A DNA stretch of 64,000 nucleotides from Dichetophora obliterata. Lineage: Eukaryota; Arthropoda; Insecta; Diptera; Sciomyzidae. The translations under genes and the position numbers were made by a program. The stretch spans positions 34,735,563 to 34,799,562 of the forward strand of contig OY986437.1 in NCBI GenBank assembly GCA_963920525.1. The letters run 5' to 3'. The notes beneath the pieces are model-generated. The model did no database searches and had not been told where the DNA came from. It worked only from the letters and a program-made list of their open reading frames with translations. This document shows positions 11,860 to 23,739 of this stretch, piece after piece; the first letter of the stretch is position 1; the number at the start of each line of letters is the position of its first letter.

Positions 11860-13935
11860 TTAGTTAGTCATCAAGTACGTTATTTGGGGGACATGTGCCA
11901 TAATTAGGCGGAATTGGACAAGTGGGCTGGGTACCTCTCATACAACTGGAACACATTTTTTGTAATATTTGAAGAACCAGTAAAGGATGTTCTCCAGATT
12001 GACAGGCAAAAGCTGCTGCAACCAAGTCGAGAGGTAGAAGGTGAAGTATGGTCTCTAAAGCCACAGTCGGTGTTGTTCTCAGAGCACCGCTGATACATAT
12101 AGATGCCATTCTTTGGACTTTTTGGAGCTGAATCAAATATGTGACCTTGTCCAAAGATGGCCACCATATCGTTGCTCCGTATAGAACTAATATGTCTAAT
12201 GACCCCTGTAAGCAGTCAGTGAACAATATTGGGGGGAAAAACCCCCATCTTGTTCCTATAGCTTTTTTGCAAGTGTACAGCAACTGTTACTTTCTTCGTA
12301 CGCTCAGATATATTAAGTTTAAAACTTAGCTTCCTATCAAGAATAAGTCTTAGATATTTTACACTTTCCGAAAAGGACAGTGCAGACCCATTTAGCATGA
12401 CTGGTGTGAGGGACGGAATTTTGTGTTTCCTTGTGAAAAGGACCAGTTCTGTTTTGGCCGGATTTACTCCGAGATCACAGGATTGGGCCCATCGAGTTTG
12501 CCGAATCCAGAGCCCAAAGAGCTCTTTGCATAACGTCGCGTAGGGTTGTGGGAAATTTGCCTCAGTCTGCGATTGCTAGGTCATCGGCGTACGCTGCCAC
12601 TACATAGCTCTCCCTCTCTAGAGATAGCAGTTCGTTGTTCACTACCAGTTTCCAGAGGAGTGGAGATAGTGCACCGCCTTGTGGCGTACCTCTTGTCACC
12701 GATATTCCAGCGCTATATGCACCTAGGTCTGATAAGATTACTCGGCAGTTGAGTAGCTTAGCTGTTGAGATCAGTAATGATGTTATTCACACCTAACCTA
12801 CGCAGCTCTAGTCGTATAGATTGTGGCGTGAGGTTATTGAATGCTCCCTCTATGTCTAGGAAAGCAACCTATATGTCTAGGAAATATTTTTCGATGGTCC
12901 CAACTAGACCTGTTTCCACGGACCTTCCCTTGCTATATGAATGCCGATAAGAATGCAGAGTCGATATTACGGCGAAGAAAAAGATATACTTGGCGTTCTA
13001 ACGTCTTCAAGAGGAACGACTTTAAACTTATAGGCCTAAAATCTTTGTGAAGTGGTGTGTGATGTCTTCCCTGCTTTAAGTATAAAGATTATTCTTGTTT
13101 TATTCCAAGCGTTGCTTTTGGTTTTAGCCATTGAATTTAATACAAAGCCGAGACAGAATATTATTCCACTATTACGCCAATTCTTGTATTTTTACAGGGT
13201 AAGCACCATGAGGCCCTGTGATTTTTAGGGCGTGAAACTGTCTACCGCCCATTTTAGTTTCTTAGCAGAGGCTATGCCTTCTGTATCCTGATTTAAGCAG
13301 CTAGGGGTAGGCAGTTGTGTACACATAGGCACACATAGGCACCCATAGGGGTAGACAATTGTGCACCCATACGCGCACAGCCTTTAAGAAAGTGCGGTCT
13401 AATACCTTAGATTAGAATATTGAGAGTTTGAGAGACTCCTCACCAGACATTGTACATGTGCCATTCGACCATTTGAGATAGCCGGGTGTGCATGGTGTGC
13501 TAGCGAGAATCTTGTGTAGCCTACATGCCTCTGAGATTTCTTCAGCTCCTTCACAGCAATGTTTCCAAAAGGATCTTTTTTCTTTCCTGGTTTCAGCTTT
13601 GAAAGTTTTGAGGTCTTCCTTGTAGGCTGCCCAATCAACCTCTGCTCTCAAGTGCTAAGCCGCATTAAAAACCCTACTCCATTCACTCGTAAGCCCATTA
13701 AGTAGAGGAGGACAACAACTTTGGTTTTAGCTTCCCCTTATTGTCGTTTTAAGATCTGAGGAAGCAAGAGAGGAATTCATTGCTTTGGTCAGTATATCGA
13801 CTAGATCAGCTGCCGATTTTTGTTTGTCAATCAGGCTTGATGGCAAAGATTTTGTCAAAGCCCTTTATATATATTCCCCAGTCCGTTTTGCGAATGTTAG
13901 TCGGGGAGATTTGTTTAGCAGACGTATCGTGCAAA
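11860..13935 (-). mobile_element. 5'-truncated non-LTR retrotransposon (LINE)
   Basis: The minus strand carries, in several frames, a linker region upstream of the RT (about 13930-13400, with WAAYKEDLKTFKAETRKEK), a reverse transcriptase core with TRGTPQGGALSP (complement of about 12661-12696) and the catalytic YADD (complement of 12580-12591), then a C-terminal domain with LILDRKLSFKLN, YGATIWWPSLDKV and ALRTTP (12398-11864). These motifs are typical of the Jockey/LOA/R1-like groups; I cannot fix the clade. Frameshifts and stops abound and no endonuclease domain was seen, so it is dead and 5' truncated. Confidence 0.85.
11864..12283 (-). pseudogene. LINE reverse transcriptase C-terminal fragment
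   Basis: The longest surviving frame of the LINE (139 codons) contains YGATIWWPSL and VQRMASICISGALRTTP, followed by LLPLDLVAAAFA, a conserved stretch after the RT thumb in many insect non-LTR elements. A second frame (12398-12216) carries the preceding block YLRLILDRKLSFKLN, so the join between them is frameshifted. Confidence 0.75.
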
Positions 13936-14614
13936 TTATATTCAATGTAACGTTAATCGGAGAAATACTGTTCTTTTGACACCTTTCCCCTACCAATTTT
14001 GTCAAAGATGAAATCTGCGACTAAAGTTATGTCCAAAACTTCTCTTTTATTTTTGATAATAAAATTGAGTTCTTCACACCTATTTCAAATATACAGGTTA
14101 GTACTTAATAAATAGTAAAAAATAACATACCATGAAAATCTTCTCCAAATTTCTTTGAATTGAGCGCACGGTACATTCTTTTCACGAAAAATTAACGAGT
14201 TATTTAATAATAAGAATCAGCTTTAATTAGGATTTTTTTTTAATCAATTTGCCGCACTTCCAAATAATGGCCTCATTTATATTTTCTTTTTTAAAGTATC
14301 TGAAATTAATTCTTACTAAACTTGAATGTTCGAAAATTTGCATGTCTTCGTTTTTCTGATTTTTTTTTAACAATAAAAACAAATACATATCAGTAAGCTT
14401 TAATACATGGACTTATATTTTTCTTGTTTTTATTTCTTCTAATATGTTACTTAAAAGTGGCATAAGTTCATTCGATAATACAAAATCACTTCATTTTATC
14501 AACAACTTTCGTATTTATTATTGCATATTAAAATTATTAATAAACGCTTTAAAAAACCTTCTTAACCAATATATATTTTTAAATTAACTTAAATGCAAGC
14601 CTTTAGATATCTAA
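13936..14614. other. A/T-rich DNA, nothing recognised
   Basis: No open frame or element terminus was seen between the LINE and the foldback repeat. Confidence 0.45.
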
Positions 14615-15660
14615 ATTTTAAAATTCAAGATGGTGGATAGGGTTGCCACCTTAATTTTTTTTAGTTTTATAAATTCGGGGCCGGCAAAAAAAATGATACA
14701 CCAAATATGGGTCGCTAAATCCGAATCCGTTGTCAGAATTTCAAAATTATAAAATTTTGAAATAATAGGGTTGCCACCTAATTATATGTCTTTTCAGTAG
14801 TTTTAAACGTCATTTATCAGTGTTAAGGGGTTGCTGATTCCGAATTTAAGGTCAGAATTTTAAACTTCAAGATGGTGGATAGGGTTGCCACCTTAATTTT
14901 TTTTAGTTTTATAAATTCGGGGCTGGCATAGTTTAAAATTCTTACTTTATAAATGACACTAATAAATGTCGTTTAAAACTCGTGAAAATATATATTATTA
15001 GGTGGCAACCCTATTATTACAAAATTTTATAATTTTGAAATTCTGATGACGGATTCGGCGACCCATTTTTGGTGTACCATTTTTTTTTGCCAGCCCCGAA
15101 TTCATAACACTAAAAAAAATTAAGGTAGCAACCCTATCCACCATCTTGAAGTTTAAAATTCTGACCTTAAATTCGGAATCAGCAACCCCTTAACACTGAT
15201 AAATGACGTTTAAAACTACTGAAAAGACATATAATTAGGTGGCAGCCCTATTATTTCAAAATTTTATAATTTTGAAATTCTGACAACGGATTCGGATTCA
15301 GCGACCCATATTTGGTCTATCAATTTTTTTGCCGGCCCCGAATTTATAAAACTAAAAAAAATTAAGGTGGCAACCCTATCCACCATCTTGAATTTTAAAA
15401 TTCGGACTTTAGATTCAAAATCAGCGACCCCTTAACACTGATAAATGATGTTTAAAACTCTTAAAAATACATATTATTAGGTGGCAATACTGTGGTAAAA
15501 ATTTAGGTGGCAGCCCTAACCTCCATCTTAAATTTTAAAACTGTGACATTATATTCGAAATCAAATCCGTTGTCAGAATTTCAAAATTACAAGAATTCGC
15601 AAAAATAAAAAAAATCTAGGTGGCAACTCTATCCGTCATCTTAAATTTTAAAGTTTGACA
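14615..15660. repeat. Foldback repeat cluster with about 315-bp arms
   Basis: The arm 14615-14928 is the near-complete inverted copy of 15089-15403, with a spacer of about 160 bp that holds a further partial copy. Units contain GGTGGCAACCCTAT next to CCACCATCTTGAA, and blocks such as CACTGATAAATGACGTTTAA. More degenerate units continue to about 15660. A transcript would form a long hairpin. GGTTGCCACC is also the terminal motif of the hAT MITE at 61492, which suggests a hAT-like origin, but no clean 8-bp duplication was found here. Confidence 0.8.
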
Positions 15661-15682
15661 GCATCTTCGAAATCATTTACCC

Positions 15683-16216
15683 TAAAATGGCGCTAACCGA
15701 AACCACAACTTGCCGTTAACTTAATCAGCACTTAACTGACAGTTCAACCTTAACCGAACATTTAGAAAGGGCTTTTTTGCTAACTGCTGGTTAAAGTTCT
15801 GATAAGTGCTTAACCGGACATTGAGAAAGCGGCCCTTAATCTAATAAAATTAACAGTATTTTATAAATTTCATCAAAAAGAAACATTTTCTAACAATCTC
15901 AAATATAAAACATCAGCTGTTGATGAAGAAAGCACAACTGAACAAACCGATGGCATTTCACAAATAGCATCGAAAGTGAAAACAGTATGGCAATCAATTG
16001 ACACATAAATTCAACGTCAGTCTTTGACATTCGATTTTATGTCAGTTTTTTGGTTTCAATGAAAACGCATTTGACGTCATATGGTCAAGATGAATACTGA
16101 CATCAGTGATTGTTGTCATTGAAATTGACTTAGTGAAAACCAGGCTTTAATCTTAACTAACCAGTAAATTTCTGGAAAAGGGACCGAAGGATTGACAAAT
16201 GGTTAACGCCATTAAA
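15683..16216. mobile_element. Probable MITE with inverted TAAAATGGCGYTAACC-type ends
   Basis: The left end TAAAATGGCGCTAACC (15683-15698) matches the inverted right end (complement of 16201-16216, TTTAATGGCGTTAACC) at 13 of 16 positions. Internal stretches repeat the motif TTAACCGRACATT in both orientations. There is no open frame. The target duplication is not clear, so the superfamily is unassigned. Confidence 0.55.
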
Positions 16217-17450
16217 ATCAGCGTCCTCGAATTATGCTGGTCTACAGTATCACAGTTTTTTTGCACAAAGAAGTGCCTGATTCATGCACAGTGTTATTGA
16301 TGGTTAGATATTTATGTAATATGATCGTTTGCTATAGTTCCTTCACACTCAAAATACACAAAATTGATTTCAACGCCACTTTAGATAATATACTAAAAAA
16401 TACAGGACAGAAAATTTTCCAGCTATAATATATAAAAAAAATTTGCCAACTCCACCTGCCGCAACTTGCTAAACTATGCTTTTACAAATCAAATTAACTC
16501 AGTTAAAAAGCAGAAAATACACATATAAAATTGTGCCTCCAAAAAAGTTTGCAAAAAAAAACCGACACCAAATTGAAAACAATATAATTTGTAATCATTT
16601 TCAATTTGAGCATTTAAGGCTACAATGAAAGCGTTTTCGACAAAAATCTGTGTACAATCTGTATGTACAAAATATTTTGAAGTAAATATTGTTTAGCCAA
16701 CATTATATTAAGGCTAGCAGCTATGTAGCAAGCAAGCAAACAATCAGTCATTCGAGCAACTTTATTGCAATCTGCATACCTTAAGCAAAACGTAAAAAAA
16801 GAGTGAAGGAAGGCATTGGTTGCGGATGACGCAGCACAAGTATGCTTAGCCACTTGCCAAGCCAAATAATTGAGATGTTAACTGGTTGAATGAATTCGCA
16901 AATGCGCTGCGCAACCATGCACTTGGTTGATTTTGCTGCACTTGGCGATGGCATTATTGCATTTTTCTGTTTTTTTTTTAAATTTGGGAGGTAGACCAGT
17001 GTTGCGATCTATAGATTTCCATGTGCCAAAGTAAGGCTGGTCAAAGAGTGACGTGAAACGGGAAGTTGGGGAGTGTGATGAGCTTATAGCTACCAACAAC
17101 TAGGCCACTGTTTGTTTAGTTTTCTTTATGATTCTTTGAGTTTTGCTTGCCCATGGCTTTGCTTAAGTTTCAAACTACTTATCTAGTTGGCCTGCGTTCA
17201 AACATCAATCAATAAAATGTTAGGTTTTTAGTTCAAATATTAATGCCAATTGCAGTACTGTTAAGAAAAAGAGGATGGATGGTAAACAATTTATTAACCG
17301 CTTTAAACGTAAAAAAACTGCTCATTTTACTCAAGGACGAATTAGATCAATAATTGTCTTGTAAACAACGAACAAATTTTGAAATGTTTATTTTTTTATG
17401 TTAGGCATCAACAAATTTGCATTAAACTTGTAGGTTTGAAATTATTTATT
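16217..17450. other. A/T-rich DNA, nothing recognised
   Basis: Short open frames on both strands (for example 16620-16865 and 16878-17099, minus) have no recognisable motif and overlap low-complexity DNA. No RNA gene or element was identified. Confidence 0.45.
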
Positions 17451-17454
17451 TATT

Positions 17455-17659
17455 CAAACAAAAGACTTAAGAAGCAAACTTTTAAGTCAAATTTTTAATA
17501 AACCAATATAACTGTTAAATTTGCGATTTATTTCGAAAAAGTTTAAAAATATATAATATTATTATTATTATAGTTTAAAATTGCTTGCTCAATCAAACAA
17601 AAGACTTAAGAAACAAACCTTTTTTCCAAACGCAACAATCTTCAATAAAAGACTTAATA
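17455..17659 (-). repeat. Two to three minus-strand copies of the CTTAAGTCTTTTGTTT motif
   Basis: Copies at 17455-17481 and 17594-17620 read, on the minus strand, AAGTTTGCTTCTTAAGTC and GGTTTGTTTCTTAAGTC, both continuing TTTTGTTTGA. A partial third lies at 17643-17659. They are about 139 bp apart and differ outside the motif. The same motif recurs in plus orientation in and before the laccase gene. Confidence 0.7.
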
Positions 17660-20335
17660 TTCATACTCGACACGTTTTTGGTCATAGTTTAAATTAAGTT
17701 TCACTGCGTTTTATGGCTTTTATGAATACGAAAAATGATTGTCATTTATCACAATTCACTTTTAATTACTCAACTTAATGCCCATTAATTATATGCGTCT
17801 ATATTGAGCAGAAGCTACTTCATATAGGTAATTATTTTTATCATTTTAATTTAAATTCCATGTAGGAGGAGTTTAGTTGCTTTTTCTAGCATGCTCTGCA
17901 TTTCTTTTGTTCTTCTATAAAATCGCCACCAGAGAAAGTTAACCGTAGTATTTTTGCTGAAATTTTTGGAGCACTCGTTTAATTGAACATTAAAGGTCAT
18001 AAAGCAGAAAAATGCAACCAGCACTAACTGCTTTTCATTTAGCCTTCCTTCAGCACTGCAACTCAAATCAATCGATCAAGCGTTAAATTTAACCATGTTG
18101 CAAATCATCTAAATTTCATCAAAGTCAAGGCATCCAACGAAGTTTTTAGCTACAACTCAACTGTATATAGCAACATTAAATAAACGTAAAGCAATGCAAT
18201 TAAGCTCATTTCAGCCCAGTTAATAAACCCTTTGTTTGAGTGGCGGCACTGTGCGTCGTTTGGCTAATAAAAGCAAAGATGTTAGAAAGTCAAGGGGTTG
18301 CCTTATATTTTGAACGCCTTTATGCTGTAAAATACAGCCAATTTAAAGCGTTTGAAAAGCGTTAAAAAAGCTGAAAATGTAATATCTTTTTATCTTTGCA
18401 GAGGCAAAATTTGTTGATTTAATTCAGTTAGCTAGCCTTATAGCACTTACGATTAATGAAGCAATTTAGGCAGTAATATATTTGGATTTTCTTTTTTTAA
18501 AGCAAAAATTTTATGCCTCTTCTTTGATCAGTAGGCAAACAGACTCAGTAAAAATAGCAATATGTGCAGAGCAACTGACGACTGTTAACAGCACAACATT
18601 AACACTTTCTTTTTAACTACCATTCGAATTTACAGCTTCATTTTTTCAGACAAAACCACAAAAACCTCAGAAGCACATTTATGCAAACTTATTAAGTGAT
18701 TATGTTGAATATTACAAGAAGTGAGAGAGTTTGTGATAGCAATTAAAACTAACTATAAATATTTTATGTATATTACATATATGACAATAACTGCATGCAT
18801 TGAAAAAATAATTTCCATTGAAATGTTTATGAGCTTTCACTTTTTTACTTTTTTGTAAACTATTTTATGATATTCTATCCAATGGACCAAAATCAGAGCC
18901 GTAGTTAGGAATTTTAATGCAGGAGTTTTGAATACAAAAATTTTTTTGGTGCTAATGTGCTATTTAAAGTAAGAATGTGTAAGCTTTTTGAGCAAAATTT
19001 CTAACTTTTCAAATTATTCTTGAATGTGGCTTTAATTTTTTTTGCACTGGAAGTGCTTTCCAAAGGTAATTATACTTTTGTTTTCGAGAAAATTTTTTAG
19101 TAAAATATCATAGCTTTTTTTTTTAGCCTATAGGTTTCTGTCAAACGGCTTACATTAAAACTTATGTTTTCACTTATGAAAACATAATTGTGAAAACTAT
19201 TTAAAAGCTGTTTTTAAAATTTTTTTTTTTAAGGAGAGAAAATTGTAAAAGAATACTTCCAATTAAAATTGAAATACAGCATTCACTCAATTATTTGCAC
19301 TAATTAATGTTGAGCTTGTAAATAAATATAACTAATGGTATTTTTAAGTAGCTTTTTTCTGTATTCAGACACCAAAAAATATCTTGCTAAATTAAAATTC
19401 AAACAATGCATCGCGTACATAAAAGTTACCATTCGTGTAAAAACAAAAACAATGGTTAAATGCCGTTATATCGTTGTTTTTCTATATCCATGCAAAAAAT
19501 GTAAACATAATTGAGGGCGAAAGGTATCCTTGGTTGGTAAAAAAGTATCCTTGAAATTTAAAACTGTAAATATAGTCGCGTGGGCGACACAATCAAGTAT
19601 AAATATAATCGAGTGTATACTGTATTAGCAAAGAAATTTCCTAGCAAAATAACTTAATTAAAAAAAAATACTTATTACTGTTCAAAAGAATTTCAGAGCA
19701 AAAATTATAGCAACGGCTTTGTAATATTTTTGATTAATCGAATTAACAATCTTAAACTACATTTTTAATGAGTAACTATTATACAGTTTAAATTAAACCT
19801 ATTTCTGTAGTTTATTTTTAATATCGTGAAAAATGTGAATGACACCGGATCGAAATTTATATTCCACCATTCGGGATAAAAAAAAACTAAGATAATTTCT
19901 AAAAAAACGAACTTTGCTTAATATATTTTGAAATCGAAGTTAAATCGAATTTCAAATTTCATCCTCGTGTATTTTAATAACTGTTATTAAACGCTAAAAT
20001 CTCTTATTTTATATTTCTAAAACGCCTTATGTTGCGGCTCTAAAACTTGTTCTTGTCTTTAGATTTTTGTTAAATTTGATCTAATTACATATCTTATATA
20101 TCTTTCTTCCATCGACTAAATTTCAATTAAAACTAAATTTGAGGCATTTAAAAATGTAGACAACTACAACATCAAATTAATGAAAATCAATTTTTTACAG
20201 TGTCAAAGTATAGGTTAAGCTTGTCGATTTGCAAGCCAATGTGAATTTCAGTTCGTGAATTTGGGTTCTGGGTGAATTTCGGTTCGGATATGAAAAGTTA
20301 TTTTTAAAAAAAAAAAACAAAAAATGGGAGTTTTT
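17660..20335. other. A/T-rich DNA, nothing recognised
   Basis: An open frame at 17851-18066 (minus, 71 codons) has a hydrophobic N-terminal part but no recognisable family, and I do not call it. No other feature was supported. Confidence 0.45.
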
Positions 20336-20341
20336 GCATTT

Positions 20342-20994
20342 AAACGTGTACAACTAAATCAAAACTGATACCAGAAATTAAATTCTCGCACCCGATTCAA
20401 CCTTAGAATGGTTTAACATTTATACATTTTCCCATACAAAAACTTATCGTAAAAATTCCTAAAGAAAAAAATTCACAAAATTAAAGGTATAATTTTAACG
20501 TTGGTGCGCATGTATTTTTAACAACCATTGCTGAACCACAGAAACTATCCACCCTATATTCACACCATACAAGTATGTTCGTATGGTGCTCCATAATTTT
20601 TGTTTTGTTTATGTTAGATCCCTCTAGGTGGCGCTGTGGTCGATTTTTAAAGAAAAAAATATTTATAAACTGATTTTTCTCAAATTCACGCCATATAATA
20701 TTTAAATAATACTTTAAACTTATAATCTATAATATACAACAAATTTTTTGTTGTAGATCTGTAATGAAACTGCATAAGAAATTTAATTGAATTCGGAATA
20801 TAAATATCAAAAATTTTAATGAATAACACGAATTCTATAAAATACTATACCTTGAATTTTGTGAACTTTTTTTTTTAAGAATTTCTTACGGTAACTTTTT
20901 GTATAAAAATTTATAAATCTTAAACCATTTTTAAGTTGAATCGGTTGCTAGGATTTAATTTCTGGCATCAGTTTTGCTCTAGCTGTGTACGTTT
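20342..20994. repeat. Inverted repeat, arms of about 155 bp
   Basis: The arm 20342-20496 matches the reverse complement of 20837-20994 with scattered mismatches, roughly 80 percent by eye; both contain CAGAAATTAAAT and ATTCAACTT/ATTCAACCTT. The 340-bp spacer holds a small perfect hairpin at 20563-20588 (CACCATAC / GTATGGTG). This is probably the remains of a foldback-type or long-TIR DNA element. Confidence 0.7.
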
Positions 20995-21166
20995 GTATAC
21001 AGGAATTCTTTGAGTAAAATTCACAAAGAATAAATTAACAAAATTGAAGGTGTGGTCGGGTAAAGGGCACCCCACCCCCTTTTTTATAACTTTTCATTCC
21101 CGAATTGAAAATCGCCCAGGCAACATCGATTTTTTTTACCTCTATACAAATAGACCCAGCCTAGTG

Positions 21167-22100
21167 TAGGTTTGCCAATATTCGAAGCGCCCATTTTATT
21201 TTTAAATAAATCAAAGAAACCACAATTTTTTTTCTGTTTGTCATGAATATCATTTAATTGGGTTCAAGTAGATTTGCTTACATTATTTCTTGAATATGAT
21301 GTCTCGTAAATGGTCGCCATTGGCCTCTACGACATATTGTGCCCGTTTTGCAGCATTTTTCATGGTTTTCTTCAACATTTCGATGGGAATGGCGGTTATT
21401 TCTTGACGGATGTTGGTTTTCAGCTCTTCTAGGGTCTTTGGCTTGTTGACGTAAACCTTTGATTTCAAATAACCCCACAAAAAGAAGTCTGGAGGCGTTA
21501 ATTCTGGTGATCTTGGCGGCCAATGGAAATCACCATTTTTTGACATCAAACTGCCAGGGAACAATTGCTTCAAAAATCGATTGCAGTGCGGCTTGTGTGT
21601 GGTGGCGCGCCGTCTTGTTGAAACCAGTTGTGCCTGATACGCTTTCGACGAACGATTGGCATGAAAAAATTGTTTATAATATCGCGATAACGCTCCTGAT
21701 TGACAGTAACTCTGTGGCCATTATCATCTTCGAAAAAGAACGGCCCAATGAGCATTTTACCACAAACGCCGCACCAAACAGTGACTTTTGCATCGTGAAG
21801 AGGTACCTCTTGAATCTCTTGTGGATTTTCAGTGCCATAAATACGGCAATTTTGTTTGTTTACCGTTCCGTTCAACTGAAAATGAGCTTCATCGCTCATT
21901 GAGTTGAGTTTTCACTATTGACTTGTTTTGTTGAATGTAAATTTCAACAATTTTAGAGCATTCGCGTGGCGTGTACTGTTCCATTGTAAACATTTGCTTG
22001 GTATGACGCTTCAAACGCGGTATGTCATTAGTCGATTTGGCATCACTGCGGAAAGTTACAGTGTTGCCAGATGGGCGCTTCGAATATTGACAACCCTGTA
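21167..22100 (-). mobile_element. rosa-like (DD41D) mariner deletion derivative
   Basis: The ends at 21167-21194 and 22071-22100 are inverted repeats sharing CAATATTCGAAGCGCCCAT. The minus strand starts a transposase near the right end (MEQYTPRECSKIVEIYIQQN, about 21983-21924) and then jumps to SDEAHFQLNG: the DNA for the DNA-binding and linker part is deleted. Two catalytic blocks remain, split by a one-base frameshift near 21571. Across that shift about 41 residues separate QQD from PPDFF, the spacing reported for rosa-type elements. Confidence 0.8.
21283..21899 (-). pseudogene. Mariner-superfamily transposase, catalytic half, frameshifted
   Basis: Frame one (21899-21570) has SDEAHF, VTVWCGVCGK and QQDGAPPHTSR. 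Frame two (21573-21283) has WPPRSPELTPPDFFLWGYLK and a C-terminal helical tail. The break is in a T run (GATTTTTGAAG), consistent with the loss of one T. With the missing N-terminal region, the element cannot move on its own. Confidence 0.8.
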
Positions 22101-23735
22101 CTAATGCATAGTCTTATATATTTATATAAGTCCAAAACGTATCTTTTAGTGAAATATTTATCTATTTAAAAAAAAATGAACATTCTTTTTATGATAAATA
22201 AATAGTTGCAAGCCCAAAAAAACGGTTTTTATACCAAAACAAACTGTAGTAAAATCTGCAGCGAAAAACTCCACTCCTATGAATTTAATTAAATTTAAAA
22301 AAATATCGTTTCCAAGAGTTCCTCTTACTTATGAGTCGTCTGCATAGTAGATCTGGTTTCTATCCATTTCTGCTTTTTTTTGTTAGATGTAGTTTGAAAA
22401 CCCAAACTGTGAAGGGTCGAACAAGGTTCGAACAAGGGATGAACATGGGTCAAAAAGCTGCCATTATGAAGCAATCTCTCATGTTCTTACAACGAAATGC
22501 TCAAGCAGAATTCAGTTCAATTAAAATCATTTCATAGAAGAAACTAATTCACCTCCAATAGTCATTTCGGTAGTCGAGTTGGTTAAGTGGTCAGTTTATC
22601 AGCTAAGATTTATTTCTGACAGAGATACAATTTTTTTATTTATTTTGTCTTCATTTATAAAATATGTGTGTTGAAACTATTGTGTTTTTTATGCAGAGTT
22701 TTTTAAATTGACAAGTTTCCTATGTCATTATAATTATGGTAAATTGATAAATGAATAAATTATTAAAACTTTGTTCACGCTGAATTCGAACCTTAGCCGT
22801 CATGTTTTCCAATCGCCATCTGTCACGCCAACAAAATCTCACACGTAGCGATGCTATTAGTGTTGCCAGATGAACTGGTTTTAGCAGTATATGGTACAGT
22901 TTTTTAAAGGCAACAATTCAACAATACTTCTTTTCTTAATTTTTCAAAATTTTAATAGATATGAGTATCGTCTAACTCAAGATAACTGTTTTATTAATAC
23001 TATGAGGCTGTTTAATAATGGCCATTTTAAATATGATTTTAAATATTTAATTTAATATGGTTTATGTTATAATCATTAGGAAAATATCCACCGTCTTGGA
23101 TAGTTTTTGGCCGTTTTGCATGTATTTTAATTATACCTTTTTTTAAAACTCCTTATCCTTTTTGGTAAAAGATGGGACTAGTTAGTTTCACAGTCCAATG
23201 ATATGTCGTTTTGTAGCTGATGTTATCAACAGTCAAATACCATATGACATTGTTAAATGAAATTTCATTGTTTGGCCCAAAATGCTTAAACTCTTGCTAG
23301 CGAAAAACGAAAAACGAAGAACATACAACAAAGTGCATTTAAATAAAATAAGTAATAACTTAGAAATGTACAATGTCAATCTGTAGGTAAATACTTACTA
23401 TTTTTACCATAATTAGTTTTGTATTTATACAACTTTAAATGGATTTTTCTGATTTCTAATATCAAGATTTGTGTTTTTCTCTTGGTTTTTATAAATATAT
23501 ATTTACAACTTTGAATTGCTTTTGTTTTAATTCTTAGCATAAATAAATAAATTGTTTTTCCTTTATTAAAAAATGTGTACTAACTGTTTTTGTATGAGTA
23601 TTAATTTTTTTTTATAAAATCTTTAGTTCACTGATTTCACCTCATGCAGATCTGACAGCCCTAGATGCTATCAACATCAAGGATGCCATGTTGCTAGCAT
23701 CGAATGCTATTTCTTTTTAACTTAAAAATTTATGT
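22101..23735. other. A/T-rich DNA with a weak tRNA-like A box
   Basis: At about 22568 the plus strand reads TAGTCGAGTTGGTTAAGTGG, which resembles a tRNA A box; a B-box-like match on the opposite strand lies near 22782. Their orientations do not agree, so no tRNA or SINE is called. Nothing else was recognised. Confidence 0.4.
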
Positions 23736-23739
23736 CAGA

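Noticed and set aside
12546..13050. Overlapping plus-strand frames of 60-70 codons
   Set aside because: They are antisense to the LINE reverse transcriptase (YADD on the minus strand).
17851..18066. 71-codon minus-strand frame with a hydrophobic start
   Set aside because: No family, no splice context and no repeat evidence; may be chance.
21459..21902. 147-codon plus-strand frame
   Set aside because: It is the antisense of the rosa-like transposase, whose minus-strand motifs are clear.
22561..22800. tRNA or SINE from A-box- and B-box-like words
   Set aside because: The words are on opposite strands, so they cannot form one pol III promoter.
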